A DNA stretch of 27,915 bases, taken from the NCBI GenBank assembly GCA_034433305.1, contig DAOUAM010000036.1, positions 1 to 27,915 on the forward strand. The letters run 5' to 3'. Under the pieces are notes generated by a model, which was not told where the DNA came from, searched no databases, and saw only the letters and a program-made list of their open reading frames with translations. This DNA is from DAOUAM01 sp034433305 (GTDB lineage: Bacteria > Chloroflexota > Dehalococcoidia > Lucifugimonadales > DAOUAM01). This document shows, piece by piece, positions 1 through 8,400 of this stretch. Each line of letters opens with the position of its first letter. Position 1 is the first letter of the stretch. The position numbers were made by a program, and so were the translations under genes.

Positions 1-1047
1 GCTGAAGACGGGCTGGATGCCATCCTGATATCCAATGCCGAGAACCGGCGCTACCTGTCCGGTTTTGCCGGCTCGGCGGGCTATTTGCTGATATCCCAGC
101 AACAGGCTATCCTGGCCACCGACTTCCGCTACGTCGAGCAGGCCGCGCACCAGGCCCCGGATTTCAGGGTGGAGAGGACGGCCAGCGGCCTGGACTGGTT
201 CCCCAGGCTGGCCGCCCAGCTTGAGGCCAGGCGTATTGGCTTCGAGAGCCAGGACATGACCGTAGCCACCCACTCGGCCTTCCGCAAGGCCATAGATGAG
301 GCCCAGGACGGCTTCAAGCCGGAGCTTGTCCCCACCGCCAGCCTTGTGGACAGGCTGCGGGCGGTGAAGGAGCCGGAGGAGTTGCGGCTGCTGGCGAAGG
401 CGGTGGAAATCGCCGACGAGGCCTTCGAGCGCGTCGCCCCCACCATCGAGCCGGGCATGGCCGAGCGCCAGGTGGCATGGGACCTGGAAAAGACTATGCG
501 AGAGCTGGGCGCCGACAGCCTCTCCTTCGACATCATCGTGGGCGCGGGGCCTAACGGCGCTCTCCCGCACCACAGGGCCGACGACACCGTCATCCGCCGG
601 GGAGACCCCGTGGTGATAGACATGGGCGCCAGGTACCAGGGGTACTGTAGCGACCTGACCCGCACCGTCGTGGTGGGCCGGCCCAGCGACGACTTCCGGA
701 AGGTCTATGACATCGTCCTCCAGGCGCAGCTAGAGGCCGAGGAGAAGGTGCGGGAGGGCATGACCGGCGGCGAGGTGGACGCCATCGCCAGGGACATCAT
801 CGCCCGGGCCGGGTACGGCGATAACTTCGGCCACAGCCTGGGCCACGGCGTGGGCCTTGCAGTCCATGAGTTCCCCAGGGTCGGCCCCAGGGCCGATGCC
901 AGGCTGGAAAACGGCATGGCCTTCACCATCGAGCCAGGCATATACCTGTCAGGCAAGTTCGGCGTGCGCATCGAGGACGTGGTCGTGCTGGAGAACGGCA
1001 GGGCACGCATCATAAGCCGCGCCCACAAGCGCCAGAGCGCTCGCTAA
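1..1047 (+). CDS. pepP: Xaa-Pro aminopeptidase (M24 family), 5' end cut off
   Basis: Cytosolic metallopeptidase that removes the N-terminal residue before a proline. The reading frame is open from base 1, so the gene starts to the left of the window; 348 codons are present. The visible part holds the end of the creatinase-type N-terminal domain, then the pita-bread catalytic domain. Its metal ligands are visible: Asp in VVIDMGA (about 613-633), Asp in CSDLTRT (about 646-666), His in GHGVGLAVHE (about 841-870), Glu in FTIEPGIY (about 922-945) and Glu in RIEDVVVL near the end. It lies 213 bp upstream of efp on the same strand; a pepP-type gene next to efp is a common bacterial arrangement. The family call is secure. 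Whether the enzyme is a true aminopeptidase P or a prolidase (pepQ) cannot be settled without the missing N-terminus. Confidence 0.9.
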   Translation, partial: AEDGLDAILISNAENRRYLSGFAGSAGYLLISQQQAILATDFRYVEQAAHQAPDFRVERTASGLDWFPRLAAQLEARRIGFESQDMTVATHSAFRKAIDEAQDGFKPELVPTASLVDRLRAVKEPEELRLLAKAVEIADEAFERVAPTIEPGMAERQVAWDLEKTMRELGADSLSFDIIVGAGPNGALPHHRADDTVIRRGDPVVIDMGARYQGYCSDLTRTVVVGRPSDDFRKVYDIVLQAQLEAEEKVREGMTGGEVDAIARDIIARAGYGDNFGHSLGHGVGLAVHEFPRVGPRADARLENGMAFTIEPGIYLSGKFGVRIEDVVVLENGRARIISRAHKRQSAR

Positions 1048-1260
1048 GGCAGCCACGGTGGCCCACCACGCAAGAACAGTCAGGTTGCTGGAAACACGCC
1101 TGGCGGCCTCATGCCCGGGTCCAGCCCGCTTGCCACTCCAGGTAAAACGGGTGGGGGGAGTGCTGCGCTGTCGCCCTCCAAGTTGCCACCCTGGAACACC
1201 TGTTTTCACCTTGCAGGCCATGGCATTTTCTTCGTACAGTGCAACTCCAGGAGGCCCTTC

Positions 1261-1824
1261 ATGACCATCGGGTATGGTGACTTGAGAAAGGGCATGGCCA
1301 TCGAGCTGGACGGCCAGCCCTACATTGTGGTGGACTACGAGCGGACCAAGATGCAGCAGCGCGCCCCGGTGATGCGCATCCGGTTCCGAGACGTGCGCAC
1401 CGGCCGCGTCGTGGACCGCACCTTCTCCGGCTACGACGTCAAGCTGACGCCAGCGCCCATAGAGCGCCGCAGCGCCCAGTACCTGTACAGCGACGACGAC
1501 CTGTACTACTTCATGGACACCGAGAGCTACGAGCAGTACCCCATGTCCAGGGACAGCATCGGCGATGCGGCGCAGTACATGGTGGAGCAGACCACGGTGG
1601 ACCTGGTGTTCTACCACGGCGGGCCTATCGCCATCGAGCTGCCCATAACGGTGGACCTGAAGGTGGCGGAGACGGCGCCAGGCGTGCGGGGCGATACCGC
1701 CCAGGGCGGCACCAAGCCGGCCAAGCTGGAGACCGGCCTGGTGGTCCAGGTACCGCTCTTCATCAACGAAGGCGACACGGTCAGGGTGGACACGCGCACG
1801 GGCCAGTACCTCTCCAGGGTCTAG
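1261..1824 (+). CDS. efp: Elongation factor P
   Basis: EF-P binds the ribosome between the P and E sites and rescues stalling on consecutive prolines. The ATG at 1261 has an AGGAGG ribosome binding site at about 1248-1253 and gives 187 residues, the usual family length. Three beta-barrel domains are recognisable: domain I from DLRKG to TFSGY, a middle OB domain, and a C-terminal OB domain with the signature GVRGDTAQGG, the ETG and the VPLF...GD.V.VDTRTG segment. The tip of domain I reads K30-M-Q-Q33-R-A-P. Counted without gaps against E. coli EF-P, Q33 sits where Lys34 is beta-lysylated. No modification gene (epmA, epmB, earP or ymfI) is recognisable in the window. The C-terminal domain is conventional, so this is a true EF-P and not YeiP. 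Confidence 0.95.
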   Translation: MTIGYGDLRKGMAIELDGQPYIVVDYERTKMQQRAPVMRIRFRDVRTGRVVDRTFSGYDVKLTPAPIERRSAQYLYSDDDLYYFMDTESYEQYPMSRDSIGDAAQYMVEQTTVDLVFYHGGPIAIELPITVDLKVAETAPGVRGDTAQGGTKPAKLETGLVVQVPLFINEGDTVRVDTRTGQYLSRV

Positions 1825-1826
1825 TG

Positions 1827-1841
1827 AGGGGCATACCCCCT
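1827..1841 (+). terminator. Short stem-loop just after efp, possible weak terminator
   Basis: AGGGG, a short CATAC loop and CCCCT form a 5-bp stem three bases after the efp stop, followed only by TTTG. The stem is short and the T run poor, so this is a weak candidate. Confidence 0.25.
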
Positions 1842-1945
1842 TTGTCCCGTGCCTTGCGTGCCAGGAGCGTGGCTGTACAGAGCGGTGGGACCCAGACATG
1901 CCGCTTGTCTGCCCATCCAGGAATGACTGGACTGCTTTTTCAGAG

Positions 1946-1980
1946 TATGCAGGGGCAGGGTTGAAACCTGCCCCTGCATA
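1946..1980. repeat. Perfect 14-bp inverted repeat (dispersed hairpin, copy 1)
   Basis: TATGCAGGGGCAGG (1946-1959), a 7-base loop, then its exact reverse complement (1967-1980). It lies in the 213-bp gap between efp and xseA. Degenerate relatives occur at 16658-16682 and 27778-27800, always between genes. No T run follows, so it is better called a dispersed palindromic repeat than a classical terminator, though it could block 3' exonucleases or slow transcription. Confidence 0.85.
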
Positions 1981-2037
1981 CCGCCGTGCAGTCACGCGCT
2001 CCGGCAGGCAGGGCCGGGGCAAGGAAGCCGGGTCGGG

Positions 2038-3297
2038 ATGGCCGTATACTCCGTCTCAGAGCTGAACTCGTACCTCAAGGAGCTGCTGGAGCGGGACATC
2101 CTGCTCCAGGACATCTGGATTGCCGGCGAGGTGGCCAACCTGGCCCGCCCCGGCTCCGGGCACTCCTACTTCACCCTGCGCGATGCCAGCAGCTCCCTGC
2201 GCTGCGTCATGTTCCGCAACGGCCACGGTGGAGAGCACCTGGCCAGCGGCGCCTCGGTCATTGCCCACGGGCGCGTCTCCATCTACGAGGTCAGGGGCGA
2301 CCTCCAGTTTATTGTGGACATCGTGCAGCCCGAGGGGGTGGGCGAGCTTCAACTCAAGTTGGAGCAGCTCAAGCTCCAGCTTGAGAAGGAGGGCCTGTTC
2401 GAGCCATCCCGCAAGCGGCCGCTGCCGGCCTTCCCCAGGCGCATTGGCGTAATAACCTCGCCCAGCGGCGCCGTCTGGCACGACATCCAGAACGTCATTG
2501 GCCGACGCTATCCCCTGGTGGAGCTAGCCCTGGCGCCAACCGCCGTCCAGGGTGAGGAGGCCGTGCCCGGCATCGTGGAAGCCTTCCAGGCCCTGGCCCA
2601 GGAGGCGGACATTGACGTGATTATCCTGGCCCGTGGCGGCGGCTCGCTGGAAGACCTCTGGCCCTTCAACGAGGAGGCCGTGGCGCGGGCCATCTACTCC
2701 AGCCGGGTGCCGGTCATCACCGGCATCGGCCACGAGACAGACTTCACCATAGCCGACCTGGTGGCCGACAGGCGCGCCCCGACGCCCTCCGCGGCGGCGG
2801 AGCTGGCTGTGCCTGACGCCGCTGAGCTGGCCGCCAGGGCCAGGTCCCTGGAGCAGGCCCTGACGTTCTCCATGATGGGCCACATCTCGGCCAGGACCGA
2901 GGCGCTGGCCCAGTTGAAGGCACGGCTGGCCCGCGGCCGGCCCAACCTCGACTCACTGAGACTGCGCATAGACGACCTGCTGCGCAGTGCCGCCAGTCAC
3001 CTTCGCTACCACCTGGAGTTCCAGCGGCAGAGCATGGAGGCCCTGCGGCTGCGCCTGTATGCCCTCAGCCCGCTGCAAACGCTGCGCAGGGGCTACGCCA
3101 TAGCGCAGCTACGGCAGAGCGGCGCCGTTGTCACCGACGCCGCCCAGGCTGGCGCCGGTGACGCCCTGGACATAACCCTTAGCCAGGGCACCCTGGAAGC
3201 CATGGTGACCACGGCCCGACCCGCCGACGGTAAGGACAGCCCCGCGCCCTCAGATAGCGCGGCGCGCTCGCGAACAAAGGCTCCCGGACGTGCGTGA
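2038..3297 (+). CDS. xseA: Exodeoxyribonuclease VII large subunit
   Basis: Catalytic subunit of exonuclease VII, which degrades single-stranded DNA in both directions, acting with several copies of XseB. At 419 residues it is close to the usual length. An N-terminal OB fold (roughly residues 1-100, starting YSVSELN, with IAGEVAN and YFTLRD) is followed by the catalytic domain. That domain has the family signature of a glycine-rich LEDLWPFNEE segment near residue 202, GIGHETDFT near 230 and D.RAPTPSAAAE. A helical region follows, with the family's RGYA motif near the C-terminus. The ATG at 2038 begins exactly at the conserved start, although the ribosome binding site (AAGGAAG, about 2020) is rather far upstream. 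Its partner xseB lies about 850 bp downstream, separated by a DUF4389 gene. Confidence 0.95.
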   Translation: MAVYSVSELNSYLKELLERDILLQDIWIAGEVANLARPGSGHSYFTLRDASSSLRCVMFRNGHGGEHLASGASVIAHGRVSIYEVRGDLQFIVDIVQPEGVGELQLKLEQLKLQLEKEGLFEPSRKRPLPAFPRRIGVITSPSGAVWHDIQNVIGRRYPLVELALAPTAVQGEEAVPGIVEAFQALAQEADIDVIILARGGGSLEDLWPFNEEAVARAIYSSRVPVITGIGHETDFTIADLVADRRAPTPSAAAELAVPDAAELAARARSLEQALTFSMMGHISARTEALAQLKARLARGRPNLDSLRLRIDDLLRSAASHLRYHLEFQRQSMEALRLRLYALSPLQTLRRGYAIAQLRQSGAVVTDAAQAGAGDALDITLSQGTLEAMVTTARPADGKDSPAPSDSAARSRTKAPGRA

Positions 3298-3470
3298 CGC
3301 GGGCTGTCACTGATGTGCTAGACTTGTACGCATCGAGGATATTCTTCGGCAGGCCCATGGTGGGTTGTACAGGGTGTGCCGGGGAGCTACAGGGCTGGCA
3401 GTAGATACCGTACCACCCGGGGAATCAGGCGCGGGCAAGACTGACACATCCGCCATTGGGAGGTAGCAAC

Positions 3471-4100
3471 ATGGTCGGCCAGCAGCAGGCTTATCCTGTG
3501 CAGTTCTCGGTGGACTATCCTAACAGGCCCCTCAACCGCCTCACGACCTTCTTCCGCATCATCGTGATCATACCCATAGCTATCGTCCTGGGCTCCGTAG
3601 GGGGTGGGTATTTTACGGGCGAGGATGACAATTTCCAGTTTATAGCGGGTGCAGGTGGGGTCCTCATTCTTGGCCCGCTGCTCATGATACTGTTCCGGCG
3701 CAAGTACCCACGCTGGTGGTTCGACTGGAACCTGGCCCTGCTGAGGTTCGAGAACCGCGTCAATAGCTACCTGCTGCTGCGGGACGAGTACCCCTCCACC
3801 GACGAGGAGCAAGCGGTACACCTGGACATCCAGTACCCCGACGCGGCACGTGACCTCAACCGCTGGCTCCCCCTGGTCAAATGGCTCCTGGCCATCCCTC
3901 ACTACATTGTGCTCTTATTCCTCGCCATTGCGGTGATAGTCGTGGTGATCATCTGCTGGTTTATCATATTGTTCACAGGACGCTACCCCAGGGACCTGTT
4001 TGACTTTGTGGTGGGCACGCTACGCTGGTCCAACCGGGTGGTGGCATATGCCTTCATCCTGACCACTGACCGGTACCCTCCGTTCCGCCTTGGCCCGTAG
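3471..4100 (+). CDS. DUF4389 membrane protein with an internal duplication
   Basis: A 209-residue integral membrane protein matching the DUF4389 pattern; its function is unknown. The ATG at 3471 is preceded by GGGAGG (about 3458-3463). Hydrophobic segments are visible at about residues 27-48, 57-75 and 138-170. The two halves repeat each other. YPNRPLNRLTTFFR near residue 16 matches YPDAARDLNRWLPLVK in the second half; both lead into a membrane segment. RFENRVNSYLLLRDEYP then matches RWSNRVVAYAFILTTDRYP. The gene sits between xseA and xseB, 173 bp after the former and 49 bp before the latter, so it may be co-transcribed with exonuclease VII. Nothing in the sequence suggests a nuclease role. 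Confidence 0.8.
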   Translation: MVGQQQAYPVQFSVDYPNRPLNRLTTFFRIIVIIPIAIVLGSVGGGYFTGEDDNFQFIAGAGGVLILGPLLMILFRRKYPRWWFDWNLALLRFENRVNSYLLLRDEYPSTDEEQAVHLDIQYPDAARDLNRWLPLVKWLLAIPHYIVLLFLAIAVIVVVIICWFIILFTGRYPRDLFDFVVGTLRWSNRVVAYAFILTTDRYPPFRLGP

Positions 4101-4149
4101 CGCCCCTGGCTCCGCCTGGAGGCAACGCATCAGTTAAAGGCTGGTTGGC

Positions 4150-4419
4150 ATGGTAAAGAACTCGCAGAACGCTAATTCTGACCTCGACGGCCTGACCTTC
4201 GAGCAGGCCCTGGGCCGCCTGGAAGAGACCGTGCAGGCGCTGGAGACGGGTGGGCTGACCCTGGCCGACGCCACATGCCTCTTCGAGCGCGGGGTAAAGC
4301 TCGCCCGTCTCTGCAGCGAGTTGCTCGCCTCCGCCGAGCTGAAGATTTCCCAGGTCCAGACCTCTTACGGCGAGCAGATGCGGCTCCTGGCGGACGTGCA
4401 ACCAGATGCAGAGGAGTGA
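4150..4419 (+). CDS. xseB: Exodeoxyribonuclease VII small subunit
   Basis: Small helical subunit that associates with XseA and is needed for a stable exonuclease VII. The 89-residue product has the family core: LTFEQALGRLEE near residue 15, VQALETGGLTLADA, then the second helix FERGVKLARLCSELL. The length is slightly above the usual 60-85 because of a polar N-terminal extension. No strong ribosome binding site is seen before the ATG at 4150. The 3' end overlaps the start region of the downstream PHP gene, which suggests translational coupling. Confidence 0.9.
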   Translation: MVKNSQNANSDLDGLTFEQALGRLEETVQALETGGLTLADATCLFERGVKLARLCSELLASAELKISQVQTSYGEQMRLLADVQPDAEE

Positions 4420-5086
4420 GTTGCTGAAAGCCGACTTTCACATGCACACCCACTTCTCGCGGGACTCGGTCATCTCCCCCGAGCGCATGGTGGCCCGGTG
4501 CCAGCAAATGGGGCTAAACTGCATAGCCGTGACCGACCACAACACCATGGAGGGCGCGCTGGCCGTCCGGCGCATCGCCCCCTTCATGGTAGTCCTGGGC
4601 GAGGAGGTGGGGACTTCGGAGGGGGAGATCATCGGCCTGTTCCTCAAGGAGCCTATACCCCGAGGGCTATCCCCCCTGGAGACGGTGAAGCGTATCAAGG
4701 ACCAGGGCGGGCTTGTATCCATTCCCCATCCCTTCGACAGGCTCCGCAGACAGGTCATAAGCCAGCGGGCGCTGGAGGATGTCCTGCCCTACGTTGACAT
4801 CATCGAGGTATTCAACTCCCGCAACACCTTCCAGGCCGACAACCGCAAGGCCCGGGAGTTCGCCGAGAGGCACCGCCTTGTCGGCTCCGGGGTGAGCGAC
4901 GCCCACACCGTTGGCGAACTGGGCCACACCTGTGTGGAGATGCCGGAGTTCGATGGCACTCCAGAGGGACTCATGCGCTCCCTGGCCCAGGGACGCATTG
5001 TAGGCCATCCCTCCTCGCCGCTGGTCCATGTGTCCACCACCTTCATCAAGCTCAAGAGGCGCCTGCTGGGGCAACGCCGGCGCTGA
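4406..5086 (+). CDS. PHP-domain phosphoesterase
   Basis: Metal-dependent phosphoesterase of the PHP superfamily, close to the group that hydrolyses nucleotide or nucleoside phosphates (TrpH/RNase AM-like) but shorter. Numbering from the ATG at 4406, the ligands are H12 and H14 in FHMHTHFSRDS, D44-H45 in TDHN, E66/E67 in GEE, H108 in HPFD, and D165/H167 in SDAH. All expected metal-binding motifs are present, so the enzyme should be active. The ATG overlaps the end of xseB. An alternative start is the TTG at 4421, which follows GAGGAG (4411-4416) and the xseB stop, and would remove five residues. The substrate cannot be read from the sequence. Confidence 0.85.
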   Translation: MQRSELLKADFHMHTHFSRDSVISPERMVARCQQMGLNCIAVTDHNTMEGALAVRRIAPFMVVLGEEVGTSEGEIIGLFLKEPIPRGLSPLETVKRIKDQGGLVSIPHPFDRLRRQVISQRALEDVLPYVDIIEVFNSRNTFQADNRKAREFAERHRLVGSGVSDAHTVGELGHTCVEMPEFDGTPEGLMRSLAQGRIVGHPSSPLVHVSTTFIKLKRRLLGQRRR

Positions 5087-5165
5087 TGCCTGCTCCGGCC
5101 CTTTCCTTGAACACCGTCCGCCGCGGGTGTATCGTAAGAGTGCACAGCACAGCGTGAGGCGAGCG

Positions 5166-6182
5166 GTGGTCAACTTTTACGAGGGCCTGGGTACACGGGT
5201 GGGGTTCCCTCTGCCCGGGGTTAACAGAGTACCGGCGGTCACGTACCTGCTTCTGACAGCCAATGTCCTGATGTGGCTGGCCATGGAGGTCTCGGGCGGC
5301 TCCCAGGACCCGGAAGTCCTCCTGAGCTTCGGCGCCATGTATGGCCCCTACATCTCCGAGGGCCAGTACTGGCGGCTCTTCACGGCCATGTTTCTCCACG
5401 TGGGGCTGCTGCACCTGCTCTTCAACAGCTTCGGACTATTCATCTTCGGGCGGCTGGTGGAGCGCACCTTTGGGCACCTCCGGTTTATCGTCATTTACGT
5501 GCTGGCTGGCCTGGCGGGAAGCATCTCCAGCTACGCTTTCAACGCCATAGCCATAGGGGCCGGCGCCAGCGGCGCAATCTTCGGTGTGCTGGGCGCTCTG
5601 GCGGCCTTCTTCGTCTCGCAGCGGCACTTCCTGGGCAGGATGGCAGTCCAGAACCTTTACGGCATTCTGATCATGGCCGCCATCAACCTGTTCTTCGGGT
5701 TCGTGACGCCGGGCATAGACAACTGGGCGCACATGGGCGGGCTGGTGGGTGGATTCGTGATTGGCCTGGCCCTGGCGCCCCAGTACAGGGTGCTGAGAGA
5801 CCCCTTCGGCGTTCCCTACGGCCTGAGGGATGCCAACTCGCTGCTGAGGCGCTGGTGGGTGCTGCCTCTGGCCGCCGTGGTGCTGGTGGCCAGTGCCGGG
5901 CTGGCATCCTCGGGGGCACTGGACGACTCCGCCATGTCCCACCTGCGCCGGGCCGAACGCCACATCGCCGAGGGGGACTACGCGGCCGCGCTGGACGAGG
6001 TCGAGGAGGCGCTCAGCTTAGAGCCGCAATCGGGCAGGGCGCACTTCCTGCGCGGCAAGGTCCTGGCGCTGCAGGGCAACATACCGGCGGCGCGGTCAGA
6101 GCTTGGCCGGGCCATTCAGCTTGGCGACCGGGGCACCAGGCTGGAGGCTATAAGGCTGCTTGCTTCTCTGCCCTCACGCTGA
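5166..6182 (+). CDS. Rhomboid-family intramembrane serine protease with C-terminal TPR-like region
   Basis: Cleaves transmembrane substrates within the membrane. I chose the GTG at 5166 (VNFYEGLG), preceded by GTGAGG about 8 bases upstream; the frame is open further upstream but overlaps the PHP gene. This gives 338 residues. Six or seven hydrophobic segments lie between about residues 20 and 255. The catalytic Ser135 is in GASGAIFG and His189 in NWAHMGG; the HLLFNSFG segment matches the conserved motif of the second membrane helix. After the last membrane segment, residues about 255-338 form a soluble tail with TPR-like features (AERHIAEGDYAAALDEVEEA, then LEP.S..AHFLRGKVLAL.G). Rhomboid-TPR fusions are known in bacteria; the tail probably binds protein partners. 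Confidence 0.9.
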   Translation: MVNFYEGLGTRVGFPLPGVNRVPAVTYLLLTANVLMWLAMEVSGGSQDPEVLLSFGAMYGPYISEGQYWRLFTAMFLHVGLLHLLFNSFGLFIFGRLVERTFGHLRFIVIYVLAGLAGSISSYAFNAIAIGAGASGAIFGVLGALAAFFVSQRHFLGRMAVQNLYGILIMAAINLFFGFVTPGIDNWAHMGGLVGGFVIGLALAPQYRVLRDPFGVPYGLRDANSLLRRWWVLPLAAVVLVASAGLASSGALDDSAMSHLRRAERHIAEGDYAAALDEVEEALSLEPQSGRAHFLRGKVLALQGNIPAARSELGRAIQLGDRGTRLEAIRLLASLPSR

Positions 6183-6197
6183 AGCCTGCCCAGGAAT

Positions 6198-7028
6198 ATG
6201 GTGGCAACGGGAGTAGTAAAGCAAATGCTCAGGCTGGGGTGGTTTTCCACGGGCCGTGGCGAAGGCTCCAGAGGCTTCCTGGAGCTGGTCCAGGGCCAGA
6301 TAGAGGCCGGCAAGCTGGATGCCAGGATTGAGTTTGTCTTCAGCAACCGCGAGCGCGGCGAGGCCGAGGGCAGCGACCAGTTCTTCCAACTGGTGGAGCG
6401 CCATGGCCTGCCGCTGGTCACGCTGTCGTCCCAGCGCTGGCGGCGCGAGCACGGCGGCGGGCCTTTCGACAGGCACCGTGAGGCCTTCCACAGGGAAGTG
6501 ATGCACCTCATATCCCGGTTCCACCCCGACATCTGCGTCCTGGCCGGCTATATGCTCATCACCAGCCCGGAAATGTGCCAGAAGTACCTCATGCTCAACC
6601 TGCACCCGGCCCTGCCTGGCGGGCCTCGGGGCACCTGGCAGCAGGTCATATGGAAGCTCATCGAGGAGAGGGCCACCACGTCGGGCGTCATGGTCCACGT
6701 TGCCACCGAGGAGCTGGACTCCGGCCCGGTGTTGACCTACTGCAGCTTCCCCATCCGTGGCGGGCCTTTCGACCCCCTGTGGCGGGAGGCATCCCGTCAC
6801 ACCCTGGCTGAGCTTCAGGCACAGGGCGAGGAGCAGCCCCTGTTCAAGCTGGTGCGCCAGGAGGGACTGAGGCGGGAGAGGCCCCTGCTGCTGGAGACGC
6901 TACGGGCGCTGTCCACAGGCCGGCTCAAGGTCTGCGACAGGAGGGTGCTGGACGGGAGCGGCCAGCCCACCGCCGGCCTGTGTCTCAACGACGAGGTGGA
7001 GCGGTACCTGAGGGCATCGAGCGGGTAG
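6198..7028 (+). CDS. PurN-like formyltransferase-fold protein
   Basis: A 276-residue protein whose N-terminal two thirds has the formyltransferase (GART) fold. The catalytic triad of the family is in place: N134 and H136 in LNLHPALPG, and D174 in EELDSGPVL. An N-terminal region at about residues 11-50 resembles the GAR-binding half of PurN. The segment after the catalytic His reads GGPRGTWQQ instead of the usual LLPKYPGLHT-type loop, and a C-terminal extension of about 80 residues is not part of PurN. It is therefore a formyltransferase-like enzyme with a possibly different acceptor. The ATG at 6198 follows CCAGGAAT; ATG 6225 (MLRLGWFS) is an alternative that begins right at the fold. It ends 45 bp from the convergent clpX. 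Confidence 0.75.
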   Translation: MVATGVVKQMLRLGWFSTGRGEGSRGFLELVQGQIEAGKLDARIEFVFSNRERGEAEGSDQFFQLVERHGLPLVTLSSQRWRREHGGGPFDRHREAFHREVMHLISRFHPDICVLAGYMLITSPEMCQKYLMLNLHPALPGGPRGTWQQVIWKLIEERATTSGVMVHVATEELDSGPVLTYCSFPIRGGPFDPLWREASRHTLAELQAQGEEQPLFKLVRQEGLRRERPLLLETLRALSTGRLKVCDRRVLDGSGQPTAGLCLNDEVERYLRASSG

Positions 7029-7073
7029 CAAGCTGTTCCCGCCCTTCCATTGTTGAGGCTGTGCTGGGGGGAG

Positions 7074-8375
7074 CTACGCGGTCTTCTGAGTCCTGGCGGG
7101 CATGGGCACTACCTCGCCCCTGGCCGTCAGCAGCCGCACGTCCGACTTGCCCACGATGGCATCGCGGTCCACGATGCAGCGCGTGACGCCCGACATGGTG
7201 GGCAGCTCGTACATCACGTCCAGCAGGGTCTTTTCCAGGATGGTGCGCAGGCCGCGAGCGCCGGTCTTGTACTTGAGGGCCTGCTCGGCGGCGGCCTCCA
7301 GCGCGTCGGGCGTGAACTCCAGTTCCACGTTGTCCATCTTGAACAGGGCCTGGTACTGCTTCACGAAGGCATTCTTGGGCTCGGTGAGCACTTTGATAAG
7401 GGCGTCCCTGTCCAGGGCCTCCAGGCTCACGACTATGGGCAGACGGCCGATGAACTCGGGGATGAAGCCGAACTGGAGCAGATCATCCGAGGTAACGTAC
7501 TGGAGTATGTTCTCTTCGCCGGAGCGACTCCACGCGCCTGAGCCGATGCTGGACTTGAAGCCAATGGCTTGCTGGTCCTTGAAGACGCGCCTTTCCACTA
7601 TGCGGTCCAGGCCCTCGAAGGCACCACCGCACATGAAGAGGATGTTATCGGTCTTTATCTGGATGAACTCCTGGTGTGGGTGCTTGCGGCCTCCCTGGGG
7701 CGGGACGTTGGCGATACATCCTTCCACGATCTTGAGCAGGGCCTGCTGCACTCCCTCGCCCGAGACGTCTCGGGTAATGGACGGGTTTGGCCCCTCCTTG
7801 CGGGCTATCTTGTCTATCTCGTCTATATAGACTATGCCTTGCTCGGCCCGGGCAATATCGTAGTCCGCGGCCTGTATAAGGCGGAGCAGGATGTTCTCCA
7901 CATCCTCGCCAACATAGCCGGCCTCCGTGAGGGAGGTGGCATCGGCGATGGCGAAGGGCACGTCCAGTATCTTGGCCAGCGTTTGGGCCAGGTGCGTCTT
8001 CCCCGAACCCGATGGGCCAATCATGAGGATGTTGGCCTTCTGGAGTTCCACATCGTCGTTGCGCTGGTTGGACCAGACGCGCTTGTAGTGGTTATAGACG
8101 GAGACGCTCAGGACCTTCTTGGCCCGCTCCTGGCCCACCACGTACTCGCCCAGCTTCTGGTAGATCCACTTGGGGGTCAGGCTTTTGGCCATGCTGCCCA
8201 TGGAGTCTCGCGGGTGGGCAGGCGTCTCCTCGGCGATAATCTGCTCGCAGAGGTTCACGCACTCGTCGCAGATGAACACCCTATCAGGGCCGGCTATCAG
8301 GCGCTTGACCTGGGACTGGCCTTTCCCGCAGAAGGAACACTGATAGTCAGCACGGCCGCTCATTGATGGAGCCAT
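7074..8375 (-). CDS. clpX: ATP-dependent Clp protease ATP-binding subunit ClpX
   Basis: Hexameric AAA+ unfoldase that feeds substrates to ClpP. The 433-residue protein is of normal length. It has the N-terminal zinc-binding domain (C13, C16, C36, C39), Walker A GPSGSGKT (about 120-126), the GYVG pore loop (153-156), Walker B IVYIDEID (181-188), the RKH pore loop (230-232) and the IGF loop (271-273) that docks on ClpP. The ATG at 8375 has GAGGGG just upstream. It is the last gene of tig-clpP-clpX, 25 bp after clpP. All functional motifs are intact. Confidence 0.97.
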   Translation of the reverse strand: MAPSMSGRADYQCSFCGKGQSQVKRLIAGPDRVFICDECVNLCEQIIAEETPAHPRDSMGSMAKSLTPKWIYQKLGEYVVGQERAKKVLSVSVYNHYKRVWSNQRNDDVELQKANILMIGPSGSGKTHLAQTLAKILDVPFAIADATSLTEAGYVGEDVENILLRLIQAADYDIARAEQGIVYIDEIDKIARKEGPNPSITRDVSGEGVQQALLKIVEGCIANVPPQGGRKHPHQEFIQIKTDNILFMCGGAFEGLDRIVERRVFKDQQAIGFKSSIGSGAWSRSGEENILQYVTSDDLLQFGFIPEFIGRLPIVVSLEALDRDALIKVLTEPKNAFVKQYQALFKMDNVELEFTPDALEAAAEQALKYKTGARGLRTILEKTLLDVMYELPTMSGVTRCIVDRDAIVGKSDVRLLTARGEVVPMPARTQKTA

Positions 8376-8400
8376 ATTCCCCTCGATGACCCAGGATTAA

